64,000 nucleotides of DNA, from the NCBI GenBank assembly GCA_023439505.1, contig JAEXNR010000024.1, positions 38,811 through 102,810 of the forward strand. The letters are read 5' to 3'. The number at the start of each line of letters is the position of its first letter. The stretch's first letter is position 1. Positions 62,420-64,000 of the stretch are shown here, piece by piece. This DNA comes from Bacillota bacterium. Its GTDB lineage: Bacteria > Bacillota > Clostridia > Lachnospirales > Lachnospiraceae. The translations under genes were made by a program, and so were the position numbers. The notes beneath the pieces were generated by a model. That model saw only the letters and a list, made by a program, of their open reading frames with translations, had not been told where the DNA came from and searched no databases.

Positions 62420-62580
62420 AGTATAGCATTGCTATGCTTTCATCGGTAGGAGGGACCCCTGTAGAGGCGACCATATGAAAAGGGCTGCATTGAAGAAAGG
62501 GATATCTTCGTACCGGACAAATAGTGTAGTATGTCTATAGTCACCATTTGGTGGCTCGAGATCATTACTCAAGAATGATA
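62420..62580 (+). promoter_or_regulatory. Structured leader of rpoB, unknown class
   Basis: No gene lies in this long leader. CGGTA (62443-62447) pairs with TACCG (62511-62515), enclosing GGGACCCC and GCGACC. AGTCACC-ATTT-GGTGGCT (about 62539-62556) and ATCATT/AATGAT (about 62561-62578) follow. No T tract. It is GC-rich compared with the AT-rich flanks, as expected for a functional RNA. Confidence 0.4.
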
Positions 62581-62603
62581 CTTATTAAATTCAAGGGGTG
62601 AAA

Positions 62604-64000
62604 ATGTCAATGGACAAAAACAGAATGCATCCAATTAAGGTTGGTAATAACGTTAGAATGAGTTACTCCAAACAGAAGGAAGTCCTGGAGATGCCCAATC
62701 TCATTGAAGTACAGAAGGATTCCTATCAGTGGTTTTTAGATGAGGGACTCAAAGAAGTATTTGATGATATTTCTCCAATAGCTGATTACAGTGGACATTT
62801 GAGTTTGGAATTCGTAGACTTTACATTATGTGAAGATGACATCAAATATACAATAGAAGAATGTAAAGAAAGAGATGCTACCTATGCAGCTCCTTTGAAG
62901 GTTAAAGTAAGACTCCATAACAAAGAGAATAACGAAATTAACGAACATGACATTTTCATGGGAGATCTTCCGTTAATGACCGAAACCGGTACCTTTGTTA
63001 TCAATGGTGCAGAGAGAGTTATTGTAAGTCAGTTAGTACGTTCCCCTGGTATTTATTATGCAATAGATCATGACAAAATCGGTAAGAGATTATTCTCCTC
63101 TACCGTAATTCCAAATAGAGGTGCGTGGTTGGAGTACGAGACTGATTCCAACGATGTTTTCTACGTACGTGTTGACCGTAACAGAAAGGTTCCGATTACT
63201 ACCTTTGTAAGAGCGTTAGGTTATGGTACCAATGAGGAAATCAAGCAGTTGTTTGGCGAAGAACCAAAGATTCTTGCTTCCTTAGCAAAAGATCCAAGTA
63301 CGTCAAAGGATCCGACCGGCAGCTATCAGGACGGTTTATTAGAGCTGTTCAAAAAGCATCGTCCAGGCGAGCCTTTGGCTGTTGAGAATGCAGAGTCCTT
63401 ATTAAATAGTATGTTCTTTGATGCAAGAAGATATGACCTTGCAAAGGTAGGAAGATATAAATTTAATAAGAAGCTTCATATGCGCAACAGAATCGTTGGC
63501 TTTGTACTTGCTGAGGATGTTGTTGATGAGTCTACCGGAGAGATTATTGCAGCTGCAGGTACTCAGGTGACTGATAAGATTGCCAGACAGATTCAAAATG
63601 TAGCAGTGCCATTTGTTATGGTACAAGCGGAAGAACGTAATGTAAAAGTTCTTTCCAATATGATGGTTGACCTGTCTTATTATGTAGATATTGATAGAAG
63701 AGAGCTTGGTATTAATGAGGATGTATATTATCCGGTTCTGAAAAATATCCTGGCAGACAATACAAGCAAAGAAGATATTAAAGAAGCAATTAAGAAGAAT
63801 ATCAATGAGCTGATTCCAAAGCATATTACTAAGGAAGACATCATTGCTTCTATTAACTATAACATCCATTTGGAATATGGCATTGGTAATAACGATGATA
63901 TCGACCACTTGGGTAACAGAAGAATCAGAGCGGTTGGTGAGTTATTACAGAACCAGTACCGTATTGGTTTATCAAGAATGGAACGTGTTGTTCGTGAAAG
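62604..64000 (+). CDS. rpoB: RNA polymerase beta subunit, N-terminal part (runs off window)
   Basis: 465 codons to the window edge without a stop. MSMDKNRMHPIKVGNNVRMSY, then PNLIEVQKDSYQWFL and the FVINGAERVIVSQLVRSPG segment (fork loop region) are diagnostic. The frame begins at ATG 62604 after AAGGGGTG; ATG 62610 is an alternative. The rifampicin-binding region is probably just beyond the edge. Confidence 0.97.
   Translation, partial: MSMDKNRMHPIKVGNNVRMSYSKQKEVLEMPNLIEVQKDSYQWFLDEGLKEVFDDISPIADYSGHLSLEFVDFTLCEDDIKYTIEECKERDATYAAPLKVKVRLHNKENNEINEHDIFMGDLPLMTETGTFVINGAERVIVSQLVRSPGIYYAIDHDKIGKRLFSSTVIPNRGAWLEYETDSNDVFYVRVDRNRKVPITTFVRALGYGTNEEIKQLFGEEPKILASLAKDPSTSKDPTGSYQDGLLELFKKHRPGEPLAVENAESLLNSMFFDARRYDLAKVGRYKFNKKLHMRNRIVGFVLAEDVVDESTGEIIAAAGTQVTDKIARQIQNVAVPFVMVQAEERNVKVLSNMMVDLSYYVDIDRRELGINEDVYYPVLKNILADNTSKEDIKEAIKKNINELIPKHITKEDIIASINYNIHLEYGIGNNDDIDHLGNRRIRAVGELLQNQYRIGLSRMERVVRE

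Overview
The window reads as chromosomal DNA of an anaerobic, endospore-forming, low-GC Firmicute of the Clostridia, most like the Lachnospiraceae (Clostridium cluster XIVa). The reasons are the six-gene Rnf complex in the clostridial order C-D-G-E-A-B, spore genes (splB, spoIIID, a CotF-like coat protein), desulfoferrodoxin as the superoxide defence, repeated ECF sigma/DUF4179 pairs, and A+T-rich spacers with strong AGGAGG ribosome sites. No rRNA, tRNA, phage, intact insertion sequence or CRISPR array was found. Species is inference only.

Layout. 1-10.3 kb: end of an unknown protein, then DNA repair (nfo, and convergent splB behind a near-perfect sigma-G promoter), a membrane acyltransferase behind a possible leader RNA, O-acetylhomoserine sulfhydrylase, small membrane proteins, a nitroreductase, an FAD oxidoreductase with a four-cysteine motif and a CotF-like coat protein. 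10.5-20.5 kb: thioesterase, a MutS2-like ATPase without Smr domain, a candidate free-standing or leader RNA with its own promoter and terminator (about 13243-13516), a CcdA-TlpA fusion, a repeat island, MarR, DegV, a peptidoglycan-binding protein and a YyaL-type protein. 20.5-22 kb: gene-poor and AT-rich, with a decayed RelE/ParE toxin and a P-loop kinase. 22-34 kb: three ECF sigma loci (two with DUF4179 partners, one with two unfamiliar membrane proteins), M23 peptidase, a truncated GH39 xylosidase, MntH and a glycosyltransferase. 34-47.5 kb: signalling and redox genes (diguanylate cyclase, chemotaxis receptor, HD-GYP protein, Crp/Fnr regulator, thioredoxin, desulfoferrodoxin), an HPr-like protein with no visible active-site His, xpt, CorA and spoIIID.

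47.8-53 kb: rnfCDGEAB, the ferredoxin:NAD oxidoreductase ion pump that links redox balance to membrane energy. 53-58.3 kb: a FliD-like protein preceded by 32-bp direct repeats, an AraC regulator and a large subtilase. 58.4-64 kb: the conserved rpmG-secE-nusG-rplK-rplA-rplJ-rplL-rpoB block, with an L10 leader, paired GTGG/CCAC leader elements before rplK and rplA, and a long structured leader before rpoB, which runs off the right edge.

The strongest candidates for something undescribed are the promoter-structure-terminator unit at 13243-13551, the unusual translation-start architecture of spoIIID, the SplB with Ala at the position recalled as the H-atom donor Cys, and the structured leaders before the acyltransferase and rpoB.
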